Below are positions 1 through 8,600 of a DNA stretch of 64,000 bases, one piece after another. The stretch lies in the NCBI GenBank assembly GCA_020445255.1, contig JAGRGY010000001.1:99810-163809 (forward strand), in the 5' to 3' direction. The stretch is from Gammaproteobacteria bacterium (GTDB taxonomy: Bacteria; Pseudomonadota; Gammaproteobacteria; Chromatiales; Chromatiaceae). The notes beneath the pieces were generated by a model, which searched no databases, was not told where the DNA came from, and saw only the letters and a program-made list of their open reading frames with translations. How positions within the stretch are numbered: the stretch's first letter is position 1; each line of letters starts with the position of its first letter. A program made the position numbers and the translations under genes.

Positions 1-1
1 C

Positions 2-1624
2 CGCGTCATGTCGCCGTTCCTGGTGGGTGCAGCCGGTTACCGCAACCGCTGGAAACTGCTGGCCGGGATCCTGATCCTGATCACCTTGTCGATCCTGCTC
101 GTGGTCGGCAAAGCGGTGATCCTGAAGATGCTGCCGTTCGACAACAAGTCCGAGTTCCAGGTGGTGCTCGACATGCCTGAGGGCAGCAGCCTCGAACACA
201 CGACGCGGGTGCTGAACGACATCGCAAGCTACATCGGAACCGTGCCCGAGGTGACCGATTACCAGGTGTATTCAGGTACCGCGGCGCCGATAAGCTTCAA
301 CGGCCTGGTGCGCCAGTACTACCTGCGCGACGGTGCCAACGTCGGTGACATCCAGGTCAACCTGGTCGACGCGCACCATCGTGAGCGCAAGAGCCACCAG
401 GTCGCGTTGTCGGTTCGCGAGCAGGTGCAGCAGATTGCCAGCGCGCAGGGCGGCAATGCCAAGATCGTCGAGGTCCCGCCCGGGCCGCCGGTGATGTCGC
501 CGTTGGTCGCCGAGGTCTACGGTCTCGACTACGAGGGCCAGATTGCCGCGGCCAAGTCGTTGCGCCAGACCTTCCAGTCGACACCCGACATCGTCGATGT
601 GGACGATTCGGTCGAGTATCCGTCGGAGAAGGGCGTGGTGCTGGTCGACCGTGCCAAAGCCGCCCGCCTCGGCGTGCCGCAGAGCAGCATCGTCGATGCC
701 CTCGGGATCGCGCTCGGCGGCGAGGACATGAGTTACCTGCACGCGACCCACCACAAGTACGCCGTGCCGATCCGCGTGCGCTACGGCGAGGCCGACCGCG
801 CCGACCTGTCGCAGGTCCTGGCGCTCAAGGTGCGCAGCGAGACCGGCGCGCTGGTGCCGCTGTCGGAGATCGTCGCCGTGGTGCCGGCGGTGCGCGAATA
901 CAGCATCCATCACAAGGACCTGCTGCCGGTCGTCTACGTGACCGGCGACATGGCCGGCAAGACCGACAGCCCGCTGTACGGCCTGTTCGAGATATCGGAC
1001 CGTCTCGAGCAATCGGGCGGCCCGGAGCAGTGGCTGTTGTCCCAACCGCCGAACCCGTACGAGTACAGCATCAAGTGGGACGGTGAATGGCAGGTGACCT
1101 ATGACACCTTCCGCGACATGGGCATCGCCTATTCGATCGGGCTTCTGCTGATCTACCTGCTGGTGGTCGCGCAGTTCCGCTCCTATCTGGTGCCGCTGGT
1201 GATCATGGCGCCGATCCCGCTGACCGTGATCGGTATCCTGCCCGGGCACGCCATCATGCAACTGCTGACGGGTGCCGGTCAGTTCACCGCCACCTCGATG
1301 ATCGGCATGATCGCGCTGGCCGGGATCATCGTGCGCAACTCGATCCTGCTGGTCGACTTCATCAACCAGGAGGTGCGCGAGGGGGTGCCGTTCGATCGCG
1401 CCGTCGTGCGCTCCGCCGCGGTGCGCGCGAAGCCGATCGTGCTGACCGGCCTGGCCGCGATGGCCGGTGCCTTCTTCATTCTCGATGACCCGATCTTCTC
1501 GGGGCTGGCGGTGTCGCTGATCTTCGGCCTGTTCGTGTCGACGATCCTGACGCTTATCGTGATACCGGTGGTCTATTACGGCGTGATGCAGTCGCGTGTT
1601 GCGGGCATCACGGGCGAGCGCTGA
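2..1624 (+). CDS. RND-family efflux transporter, C-terminal part (cut by window start)
   Basis: This is the C-terminal half of a resistance-nodulation-division inner-membrane pump. The reading frame is open to the window edge, so the true start lies upstream; the ATG at 8 is internal. About 540 residues are visible: a membrane segment near residues 17-38, a periplasmic porter region beginning LPFDNKSEFQVVLDMPEG, and a block of membrane helices from about residue 370 to 530. The helix block contains the family pattern of GMIALAGIIVRNSILLVDF followed by AVVRSAAVRAKPIVLTGLAA. The protein would exchange protons for export of an unknown substrate across the envelope. The substrate and the partner membrane-fusion protein cannot be judged because the upstream genes are outside the window. 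Family assignment is secure. Confidence 0.93.
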   Translation, partial: RVMSPFLVGAAGYRNRWKLLAGILILITLSILLVVGKAVILKMLPFDNKSEFQVVLDMPEGSSLEHTTRVLNDIASYIGTVPEVTDYQVYSGTAAPISFNGLVRQYYLRDGANVGDIQVNLVDAHHRERKSHQVALSVREQVQQIASAQGGNAKIVEVPPGPPVMSPLVAEVYGLDYEGQIAAAKSLRQTFQSTPDIVDVDDSVEYPSEKGVVLVDRAKAARLGVPQSSIVDALGIALGGEDMSYLHATHHKYAVPIRVRYGEADRADLSQVLALKVRSETGALVPLSEIVAVVPAVREYSIHHKDLLPVVYVTGDMAGKTDSPLYGLFEISDRLEQSGGPEQWLLSQPPNPYEYSIKWDGEWQVTYDTFRDMGIAYSIGLLLIYLLVVAQFRSYLVPLVIMAPIPLTVIGILPGHAIMQLLTGAGQFTATSMIGMIALAGIIVRNSILLVDFINQEVREGVPFDRAVVRSAAVRAKPIVLTGLAAMAGAFFILDDPIFSGLAVSLIFGLFVSTILTLIVIPVVYYGVMQSRVAGITGER

Positions 1625-1643
1625 GGAATGATTGCGTGCCGCT

Positions 1644-1678
1644 AAAAAGAACACACCCCGCGTGAGCGGGGTGGGTTC
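1644..1678 (-). terminator. Rho-independent terminator, minus strand
   Basis: Read on the minus strand there is an 8-bp perfect stem (CACCCCGC with GCGGGGTG) around a TCAC loop, extended by four more pairs with one mismatch, followed by CTTTTTAG. The plus strand has no T-run after the hairpin, so it mainly ends a leftward transcript: either read-through from the TraB-like gene or a separate RNA between 1680 and 2003. Confidence 0.7.
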
Positions 1679-2003
1679 TGCACAGTTTTCCGGAGGGGGG
1701 TAAACCTCCGCGGGAGTTTTGTTTCAGTCGCCCCTTGAGGGTTCCGCAGCCATGGCAGCTGTGGACGGACAGGCCAGTTTCCACCACCCTCCTGTCCGCA
1801 CCATCGGGAGCCACGGAACGTCCCCAAGCGGTGCGACAACGCCGATCCCTGTCGGCGGTTGATGCCGGCCTTGGCCGGTATTCGAAGCCTAGTGCCTGCG
1901 ACCGCCGGATGCAGCCGGGAAACTACCTAGGGGAAATCCCGCTACGTTTGTAACGTTATGAATTAAAATCGAAAATCGGACCATTCCTGGGCAGGTTTGT
2001 GCG
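1679..2003 (-). ncRNA. Possible structured RNA or 3' region ahead of a terminator
   Basis: This stretch between the RND gene and the TraB-like gene has no convincing reading frame. On the minus strand it is rich in perfect stems: GGCGGT with ACCGCC enclosing CCGGCC-AA-GGCCGG; CGCACC with GGTGCG; and GGACAGG with CCTGTCC, the last closing a 17-nt loop. The series runs directly into the intrinsic terminator at 1644-1678. I compared it by eye with RNase P RNA, tmRNA, 6S, SRP RNA and common riboswitch cores and found none of their signatures. It could be an independent small RNA of about 300 nt, the 3' untranslated region of the TraB-like gene, or chance structure in GC-rich DNA. No promoter is evident; the AT-rich patch near 1950-1980 is the best place for one. 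Confidence 0.3.
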
Positions 2004-3257
2004 TCATCCGTTAAGTCGGTCATAAATCAGGTACCCGGCGAGGTAGGTCCCCAGCGCCGATCCCAGGGTGCTGAACATGAACACCAGCAGCGTCCGCGAT
2101 ACCCGGTTGCGCCACCAGCCGCGCAACGTGCCTGTATCGTCGCGCAGGCTGCCGAAGTCGCCGACCCGCGGCTTGCGCAGCCACAACTCGGCCGCTGCCG
2201 TCACCATGCCGGCCCCGATCGTCGGGTTCAGCGACGTGATCGGTGCCGCAACGAAGGCCGTTGCGACCGTCAGCGGGTGCGCCGCGGCCAGGATTGCACC
2301 GAGCGCAGACAGGCCGCCGTTGATCAGCACCCAGTCGCGTACCAGCTGCCAGCCGAGGTCGGGATTGCGTGTGAATCCGATATAGAAGCCGATCCCGACG
2401 AGCGCGACGATCGCCCACGGGAGCAGGCGCGGCCAGCGCCGTCGGGGCGGGACCCGCTCGAGCAGGTCCACGACCTCCGCCGGGTCCTCGCTGTCGCCAA
2501 GGTGGCGCGCGATGCCGGCGACGTGACCCGCGCCTACCACGGCCAGGATGTGCGCATCTGGGTGGTCCACGGCTGAACGGCGGAGCTTGGCGGCCATGTA
2601 GCGGTCGCGCTCGGCGATCAGCGGCTGGTACAGCTCGTTGCGGTCGTGGGCGAACTCGGCGAACGTGGTCTCGACGACGTCGCCTTCCAGCAGGTGATCG
2701 ATGTCCTCCTCGCTGACCTCGTCGCGCGACAGCAGGCTGCCGATCAGGCCGCTGAACAGCGTGGCACGCTGCCACCAGCCGAGGCTGCGCGCGGTGCGGT
2801 TCAGCGTCGTGCCGATCTCGCGGTCGATCAGTACCACCGGCAGCCCATGCCGAGCAGCCTGTGTGATCGCCATCCGCATCTCGGCGCCGGGCTCGATCCC
2901 AAGCTGCTCGCCGAGGCGCTGCTGATAGGCCGCCATCGCCAGATTGGCCATGACCATGGCCACCTTGCCCTGGCGCACGACCTGCATCAGGTCGAGTGAC
3001 GCGAGTTGGTCCGGGCGGGTCAGAGCGTCGTGGCGACTGCGGCACAGTTCGACCGCGACCACGTCGTAGGCGCCGCTGTCGAGTTCAGCCTCGACCTGGT
3101 CGGCGCTGTTGCGCGAAACGTGGGCCGTGCCGAGCAGCGTGATCCGCGCATCGCCGACCGCCAGCGTGCGCCGCGGCCCGGCGTCGGTCGCGACGACCGC
3201 GTGGTCATGGCCGTGCGCAGGAGACGAGGGCGATGCGGATGTTGGAGGTTCGGCCAT
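2004..3257 (-). CDS. TraB/PrgY-family membrane protein
   Basis: A 417-residue protein of the TraB family, named after pheromone-shutdown proteins of enterococci; the biochemical role in proteobacteria is not settled. The N-terminal half holds the family signature LLGTAHVSRNSADQVEAEL and VVAVELCRSRHDAL at about residues 40-75, followed by an alpha/beta core with GAGHVAGI near residue 255. The C-terminal third has about four hydrophobic segments, so it should sit in the inner membrane. I chose the ATG at 3257 because the upstream extension, reaching 3446, is Cys/Arg-rich, unlike the family, and would overlap the divergent lipoprotein gene. The gene is monocistronic and divergent from the next pair. 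Confidence 0.85.
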   Translation of the reverse strand: MAEPPTSASPSSPAHGHDHAVVATDAGPRRTLAVGDARITLLGTAHVSRNSADQVEAELDSGAYDVVAVELCRSRHDALTRPDQLASLDLMQVVRQGKVAMVMANLAMAAYQQRLGEQLGIEPGAEMRMAITQAARHGLPVVLIDREIGTTLNRTARSLGWWQRATLFSGLIGSLLSRDEVSEEDIDHLLEGDVVETTFAEFAHDRNELYQPLIAERDRYMAAKLRRSAVDHPDAHILAVVGAGHVAGIARHLGDSEDPAEVVDLLERVPPRRRWPRLLPWAIVALVGIGFYIGFTRNPDLGWQLVRDWVLINGGLSALGAILAAAHPLTVATAFVAAPITSLNPTIGAGMVTAAAELWLRKPRVGDFGSLRDDTGTLRGWWRNRVSRTLLVFMFSTLGSALGTYLAGYLIYDRLNG

Positions 3258-3409
3258 AGGGGTCCAGCAGTTTGGGCGACAATCCAGGTCGGCGGCCCGG
3301 CCGCGGCCGGCGCCGCGGACCAGTCGTGCATGATAGCAGCCGATGCAGCGCCGGGCGTCGCCGGCAAAGGGCGTATACCCGGTGGCCACAGTTCCCTTAA
3401 CATGCGCGC

Positions 3410-3823
3410 ATGAACCGCACGCGCCGCGCCCTGTTGCTGCTCGCACTGCTGTCGCCCACGCTGCTCGGCGGCTGTCTGACCAATCCCTACGGCGAGGTTC
3501 CCGAGAAACTCGCGCTGCGCGTGCGCCTGTTCGAGGACGTCGTGCGCTGGGGCGCGCTGCAGAAGATGTATGTCTTCCTCAAGCACGCGGACGGCGAGCC
3601 CGTGGAGATCCCCGAAGGCCTTGAAAATGTGCGCGTGACCGGCTACGAGCTGGCCGAACCGATCAATGAGATCGGTCCGTTTCGCTGGCGCCAGGCGGCC
3701 GTGATCGACTATGTGCTGACCGATCGCCAGGTCGTGCGTCAGATCGTCGACCTGCAGATCTGGGAGAGCGAGGACAACGGCATCACCTGGTACCGCACCA
3801 CGCCGGTGCCTGAGTTTCGGTGA
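3410..3823 (+). CDS. Small conserved-looking lipoprotein of unknown function
   Basis: A 137-residue protein beginning with a basic n-region and a hydrophobic stretch ending in the lipobox LLGGC, so Cys22 should be lipidated and the protein anchored to the periplasmic face of a membrane. The mature part is about 115 residues of mixed alpha/beta character and ends ITWYRTTPVPEFR. I do not recognise a family. Its TGA overlaps the GTG start of the next gene, so the two are very likely cotranscribed and translationally coupled. The start codon is the ATG immediately before the signal peptide. Confidence 0.8.
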   Translation: MNRTRRALLLLALLSPTLLGGCLTNPYGEVPEKLALRVRLFEDVVRWGALQKMYVFLKHADGEPVEIPEGLENVRVTGYELAEPINEIGPFRWRQAAVIDYVLTDRQVVRQIVDLQIWESEDNGITWYRTTPVPEFR

Positions 3824-4341
3824 GTGTGACGCAGGCGCCACCGGCCGGTCTCGTATCGTGGCTGCGGCAGCGCCGCGCGGCGGGCGACGACGGCAAGACG
3901 CTGCTGGTCGGGCTGATCGGCGCCGACGCCGCATTTGCGCTGGCGGCCGGGCTGCGTGGCGAAGAGGATCACGCGGATTTCGCGGTCTTCGCACGCTACC
4001 TGCTGCACCATCGCTTCGGCTGCGACGGCCATGTCCTGCTGCTGCCCGTTTACCGCGACGATGCGGCCGCCTACCTGGTACGCGCCGTCTCCCGGGGTGA
4101 TGTCGTCCAGGGGCTGTTGAGCGGTGTGGGCGGCTGGCAGTCCTGGAGTGGTTCGATCCCGGTGTTCGACCAGCTCGATGTACGCGCTGCGCCGCTGCCG
4201 GGACTGCAGCGCAGGACAATGGACGCGCTGTTCGAGTCGATTCGCGTCGCGCCGCCAATGGCGGAGATCGCTTTCGGCATTCCCTCGCCTGAGCGGGTTA
4301 CGCCGACCGGCAGTGCATCGGCCCGGCCGGCCGGCGATTGA
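3820..4341 (+). CDS. Hypothetical protein coupled to the upstream lipoprotein
   Basis: A 173-residue soluble protein with no signal peptide. It starts at a GTG that overlaps the stop codon of the lipoprotein gene (GTGA), which is why I chose this start. The body from about residue 10 to 150 has alternating hydrophobic strands (TLLVGLIGADAAFALAAGL, HVLLLPVY), and the last 20 residues look disordered. I cannot assign a family. The tight overlap with a lipoprotein suggests a shared function, but the sequence does not say which. Confidence 0.7.
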   Translation: MSVTQAPPAGLVSWLRQRRAAGDDGKTLLVGLIGADAAFALAAGLRGEEDHADFAVFARYLLHHRFGCDGHVLLLPVYRDDAAAYLVRAVSRGDVVQGLLSGVGGWQSWSGSIPVFDQLDVRAAPLPGLQRRTMDALFESIRVAPPMAEIAFGIPSPERVTPTGSASARPAGD

Positions 4342-4360
4342 TGCCGATACCGGATCGCTC

Positions 4361-5617
4361 TCAACGCGGCGGAATCGCCAGCAACGTCTGTAGCGTTTCC
4401 ACGACCTCGTCACTGCTCCAGTCGAAGGCACCGAATACCGCATAGCGGATGCGCTGATCCCGGTCGACGACCAGCGTGGTCGGAAAGGCGTACACGCCCC
4501 AGCGGCGCAGGGCCTGGCCGTCCTGATCGAGCAGCACCGGGAACTCGACCGGCTTGTCCTTGAGGAACGCCTCCAGGGTTGCCGGGATTTCACCGACATC
4601 GACAGCGAGGATCGCCAGCCCCTGTTCGTGCAGGCGGCCGTAGAGCGCCTGCAGTGAGGGGATCTCCTTGACGCAGGGCGGACACCAGGTGGCCCAGAAA
4701 TTGACCAGCACGACCCTGCCGCGCAGCGCGGCCAGGTCGACATCGCTGCCGCGCAGGGTCGACAGCCGCAGTTCGGGCGCATCGCGTTCGGCCGTGTAGG
4801 GGCGCAGCAGCGCGCTGCCTTCGGGACGCTCGGGTGCGATCACGCCGTCGGCGATGGCTGCCGGATGAGTGGGCGTGCCGCCGCGCGCGTCGAGCTGTGC
4901 CATCGCCCCCTTCAGGATCGCTGGCAGCCGGTCCGTCAGGGCCTGCTCGGCGGGCGTGAACTCGGGGCGGGCATAGAAGCCGTCGGAGACGTCAGGCAGG
5001 CGGTGCACGAAAACATCTGCACCGCCTTTCTCCAACTCGCGCACGTCCTGGCCGATGCGCCAGAAGCCTGCGGACGCCTCCGGCTGCAACACATAGATCG
5101 GCAGGTTGCTCGCCGCGGCGATCGCCAGGTACTCCGCCGACTCGCCCCCCTGCGGTGTGCGGGTGTAGAGGCGCGGGCTGAACGTGAGCAGTCCGCGCAG
5201 GCCCGGTCCCGCGTGTTCCGCCAGTTGCCACGTGCGCACACCGCTGAGTGCCAGCGCCGCGACGCGGCCCTCGGCCATCAGGTAGACATGCCCGGCGTGC
5301 GCGACCGCGGCGTCGATCAGGGCCGCGATCGCCGCGGGGTCGACGTCGTTGAGGCTGTAGCGGCCCACGGGCAGAAACCAGGCTGCGTGCAGGTCGACCG
5401 ACCAGACCTGGGCGCCGGTTGCGGCGATCGCCTCCGCCAGTGCCGTACGCCGCGGTGTCCCGCCGAACTCGCTGCCGAGCCACAGCAGCAGGTGGTCGCT
5501 GTCCGCGCCGGACACGCTGACCGGGATGTCGTCGCCGGAAGGCGTCGTCACCACGCGGTCGGCGGCATGCGGTGCGGCACTGCAGAGCAGCAACAGCAGG
5601 GTTACGGCGCGCAGCAT
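4361..5617 (-). CDS. Periplasmic fusion: hydrolase-like domain plus TlpA-type thioredoxin
   Basis: A 418-residue exported protein with two parts. After a signal peptide (residues 1-18, cleavage near APHAAD), residues 20-250 form an alpha/beta-hydrolase-like domain resembling AcvB/VirJ-type proteins. At the place expected for the nucleophile elbow it reads MAEGRVAA, with no GxSxG serine, so catalysis is doubtful. Residues 280-418 are a TlpA/ResA-like thioredoxin domain with VVLVNFWATWCPPCVKE (active site WCPPC) and the cis-proline region AFPTTLVVD. The thioredoxin part probably reduces disulfides or assists cytochrome c or another thiol target in the periplasm; the first domain may bind a partner. 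The gene stands alone, converging on the unknown pair. Confidence 0.85.
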   Translation of the reverse strand: MLRAVTLLLLLCSAAPHAADRVVTTPSGDDIPVSVSGADSDHLLLWLGSEFGGTPRRTALAEAIAATGAQVWSVDLHAAWFLPVGRYSLNDVDPAAIAALIDAAVAHAGHVYLMAEGRVAALALSGVRTWQLAEHAGPGLRGLLTFSPRLYTRTPQGGESAEYLAIAAASNLPIYVLQPEASAGFWRIGQDVRELEKGGADVFVHRLPDVSDGFYARPEFTPAEQALTDRLPAILKGAMAQLDARGGTPTHPAAIADGVIAPERPEGSALLRPYTAERDAPELRLSTLRGSDVDLAALRGRVVLVNFWATWCPPCVKEIPSLQALYGRLHEQGLAILAVDVGEIPATLEAFLKDKPVEFPVLLDQDGQALRRWGVYAFPTTLVVDRDQRIRYAVFGAFDWSSDEVVETLQTLLAIPPR

Positions 5618-5753
5618 GGGTGGCGGTCAATCCAGTGGGGCAGGGGCGGCGGATTATAGGCGGGCGGAGCGTGCCCGTGTTGGACGTGTGGGCGCATTTC
5701 CTCGGCCGCGGCGGGTTGATAGCGGGACGCGGCATCCCCAGCATGCCGCGACC

Positions 5754-7253
5754 ATGGACATGCCAACCCGCACGCCGGCGGACCTGTCGTTCGACAACAC
5801 CTTCGCGCGCCTGCCCGAAGGGTTCCACGCACGGGTCCGGCCGACACCGCTTGCCGCCACCCGACTGGTCAGTATCAGTCCCGCGGCGGCCGCGCTGCTG
5901 GATCTCGCGCCGCAGTCGCTCGCGCAAAGTCTGGCGGCCGACTGGATCGCCGGCAACCGGCAGTGGCCGGGAACGGATCCGGTCGCGATGTGTTACGCCG
6001 GACACCAGTTCGGCCACTACGTGCCGCAACTCGGCGACGGCCGCGCGATCGTGCTCGGCGAGGTTCGTGCGGCCGATGGCGTGCACTGGGAACTGCAGCT
6101 GAAGGGCGCCGGTCTGACGCCGTTCTCGCGCGACGGCGACGGCCGCGCGGTGCTGCGTTCGACGATCCGCGAATACCTGTGCTCCGAGGCGATGCATGCG
6201 CTCGGCATACCGACCACGCGCGCGCTGTGTCTGTTCGACAGCGACGAGGAGGTGTATCGCGAGCGCATCGAGCGCGGTGCGTTGCTGCTGCGCATGGCGC
6301 CGAGTCACGTGCGTTTCGGGTCGTTCGAGGTGTTCTTCTATCGCGGTCAGTACGCCCAGCTGCGCCGGCTCGCGGACTACGTGATCGGGCACGATTTCCC
6401 GGCGCTGCGCGATGCGTCACAGCCGTATCTGGCGCTGTTGCGCGAGGTCGTCGACCGCACCGCGCGCCTGATGGCACAGTGGCAGTTGGTCGGATTCGCG
6501 CACGGTGTCATGAACACCGACAATATGTCGGTGCTCGGCCTGACCCTGGATTACGGTCCATTCGGCTTCATGGAGGCCTACGACCCCGGCTTCGTCTGCA
6601 ACCATTCGGACCACCACGGTCGGTATGCGTTCGATCGTCAACCGTCGATCGGCTTGTGGAACCTGAGCTGTCTGGCCCAGGCGATGCTGCCGTTGTTCGA
6701 CGCCGATGACGGCGAGGCCGCGGCGGAACAGGCCCGCGACGCGCTGTCCGGGTACGAGCCGGCCCTGGTCGCGGCGTACTCGGCCGGCATGCGCGCCAAG
6801 CTCGGTCTGCGCGATGCGGGGGCCGGCGATGACGACCTGGGTGCACGCCTGCTGTCGTTGATGGCCGCCGGTGGTGTCGACTACACCAATCTGTTCCGTG
6901 ATCTCGGGGCGTTGCGCGTCGACGATCCGACGGGCGAGACGCCGCTGCGGGACCGGTTCGTCGACCGCGCCGCGTTCGATGCCTGGGCCGCGGACTACCG
7001 CGCGCGCTTGCGCGGCGAGGGTGGCGACGACGTAGCGCGCCGCGCGGCGATGGACGCGGTTAACCCACGCTACGTGCTGCGCAACTATCTCGCCCAGCAG
7101 GCCATCGAACGCGCCGAAGCGGGTGACTACGATGAGATCGACCGCCTGCAGACCCTGTTGTCGCGACCGTTCGACGAGCAGGTCGGCATGGATTCCTATG
7201 CCGCGGAACCGCCCGATTGGGGGCGTGGACTCGAGGTCAGCTGTTCATCGTGA
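5754..7253 (+). CDS. selO: Protein adenylyltransferase SelO
   Basis: A 499-residue member of the SelO (YdiU, UPF0061) pseudokinase family, which transfers AMP from ATP to hydroxyl side chains of proteins and is linked to oxidative-stress responses. The sequence shows the family's CYAGHQFGHYVPQLGDGRA segment near residue 80, the LKGAGLTPFSRDGDGRAVLRS block near 115, and GVMNTDNMSVLGLTLDYGPFGF near 250. It ends in CSS, where the Cys occupies the position of the C-terminal selenocysteine of eukaryotic SelO. I chose the ATG at 5754 because the protein then begins just before the family N-terminus (LSFDNTFARLPEGF); the frame extends further upstream but that part is Arg-rich and unrelated. Confidence 0.95.
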   Translation: MDMPTRTPADLSFDNTFARLPEGFHARVRPTPLAATRLVSISPAAAALLDLAPQSLAQSLAADWIAGNRQWPGTDPVAMCYAGHQFGHYVPQLGDGRAIVLGEVRAADGVHWELQLKGAGLTPFSRDGDGRAVLRSTIREYLCSEAMHALGIPTTRALCLFDSDEEVYRERIERGALLLRMAPSHVRFGSFEVFFYRGQYAQLRRLADYVIGHDFPALRDASQPYLALLREVVDRTARLMAQWQLVGFAHGVMNTDNMSVLGLTLDYGPFGFMEAYDPGFVCNHSDHHGRYAFDRQPSIGLWNLSCLAQAMLPLFDADDGEAAAEQARDALSGYEPALVAAYSAGMRAKLGLRDAGAGDDDLGARLLSLMAAGGVDYTNLFRDLGALRVDDPTGETPLRDRFVDRAAFDAWAADYRARLRGEGGDDVARRAAMDAVNPRYVLRNYLAQQAIERAEAGDYDEIDRLQTLLSRPFDEQVGMDSYAAEPPDWGRGLEVSCSS

Positions 7254-7661
7254 CCCGGCCGCAGGCCGGCCTGGGTTACCCGAGAACCCCTCTCACGATC
7301 CCGCGCGACCGCGACCACGGCGATCTTGCTTCGGGGCGCGACTGGATGAGCGTGGTGTAGCCGGCGCCAGATGGCCGAGCCGCAACCAAGCCACGGAGCA
7401 GAATCATGCGGTGTACAAGGGGTTGCGTCCGAACGGCGCGGCTGCCGCTTTGTGCCGCTTGCCGGTACGCCGCGTACTGGCCTGTGTGACAGTCATTGCA
7501 CGCGCGCATTTCGGACAGCAACGCGACGCATGCGGGAACATCAGATAGGTTCTAAAATCCCGATCCTCAAACGGCTTCCCACTCAGCGTACCCTCTGATG
7601 TATGTCCAGACGCGCACGTGAGGGCACGCCAACGCCCACGACACCTGATACCGGCAACCCG
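7254..7661. other. Intergenic region without a supported gene
   Basis: About 400 bp between selO and the next gene. It contains short Arg/Ala-rich frames on both strands but none with a convincing ribosome site or family resemblance. No terminator with a T-run was seen after selO. The AT-richer patch at 7540-7600 is the likeliest place for the promoter of the downstream gene. Confidence 0.4.
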
Positions 7662-8336
7662 ATGTCCATCCCCTTCAGCGAACTCCCCGGGCGCCATGAG
7701 CGTCACTACCGTCGCCGGCTCGGCAATCCGCTGTTCGGCGTGCACCGCGCGAGTGGTGGCGATGCCGAACTGCTCGAGATGCAGCGTCTCGACCACGAGG
7801 AGCTGCTGGGGTTTCTCGACGAGTTGCGCGCGACCGTGCACCGCGCGATGAATCTGCGCCCTAACGAGGGCAGCGAGGTGATCCTCGAGATCAAGGAGCG
7901 TCTAGACCGGCTCTACGAGACCTCGGCCGGACTGGCCGAGGACCACGCCGCGAACCGGGCCGCGATCGCACAATTGATCGAGGTGATCATGCGTAACGTC
8001 GAGCGCGGTGCCGCCGGCGATGTGCAGGCGGCCGAGGAGCTGGTGCAGGAGCGCGCGGCGCGCGCGGCCCACTATGAGCTGCTGCGCTGGCCATTGATCG
8101 CCGATCTGCTGCACCCGCACAGCGCGATTGTCGCCGAAGACCTGGCGCCCACGCTGCTGTCTGCCGACGCCGCGGAACTGGACGCCGCGCTGGGCCTGTT
8201 CGACGCTGGCCAGCTGGCCGCGCTGTACGCCGACGCCGCCCGCCTGCTGGAAGGACGCGCCGACGCGCCGACCACGGCGGCGGCACGCCTGGAGCAGATT
8301 GCGCGGCGCCTGAGCCGGCTGCGGCCGCTGAACTGA
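7662..8336 (+). CDS. Hypothetical helical protein
   Basis: A predicted cytoplasmic protein of 224 residues from the ATG at 7662 (MSIPFSELPG); the frame also has a start at 7602, but the extra residues are Thr/Pro-rich and look non-structural. The body is almost entirely helical with many Ala, Leu, Glu and Arg, and includes the segment LRPNEGSEVILEIKERLDRLYE near residue 65. I cannot assign a family. It is monocistronic, and its function is not suggested by neighbours. Confidence 0.7.
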   Translation: MSIPFSELPGRHERHYRRRLGNPLFGVHRASGGDAELLEMQRLDHEELLGFLDELRATVHRAMNLRPNEGSEVILEIKERLDRLYETSAGLAEDHAANRAAIAQLIEVIMRNVERGAAGDVQAAEELVQERAARAAHYELLRWPLIADLLHPHSAIVAEDLAPTLLSADAAELDAALGLFDAGQLAALYADAARLLEGRADAPTTAAARLEQIARRLSRLRPLN

Positions 8337-8600
8337 ACGGGGTCCGGGTTCGCCTGCACGACGCGCAAACCGGTGGCGGCGCCCTCATGCCGCGTCCGAC
8401 GAGGTGCGGCGAGCAGGGTGTACCCGCAGTACCTGAGTGAGCCACCGCGCGGTCGGCGGATTAACGGAATGCTGTCCCTCGGGGGTGCGCCCAGTCTTGG
8501 GTCATGCGACGTTGCTCAGCGTTCCTTGATTCCTGCCAAACGTGTCTCGCCTTGCCAAGCCTGACCCGCTGAAGGGCGGCGACGCCGGTACGCGCAGACC

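Noticed and set aside
272..1654. Long minus-strand frame opposite the RND gene
   Set aside because: It is antisense to a clear RND protein and has His/Arg/Asp-rich composition typical of the reverse frame of GC-rich genes.
1679..2003. RNase P RNA, tmRNA, 6S RNA or a known riboswitch in the stem-rich region
   Set aside because: None of the conserved core sequences of these classes could be found on either strand; kept only as an unclassified structured region.
7276..7521. Minus-strand frame with a CNDCH sequence resembling a haem c binding motif
   Set aside because: It has no signal peptide, only one CxxCH, a composition typical of non-coding GC-rich frames, and no family resemblance beyond the five residues.
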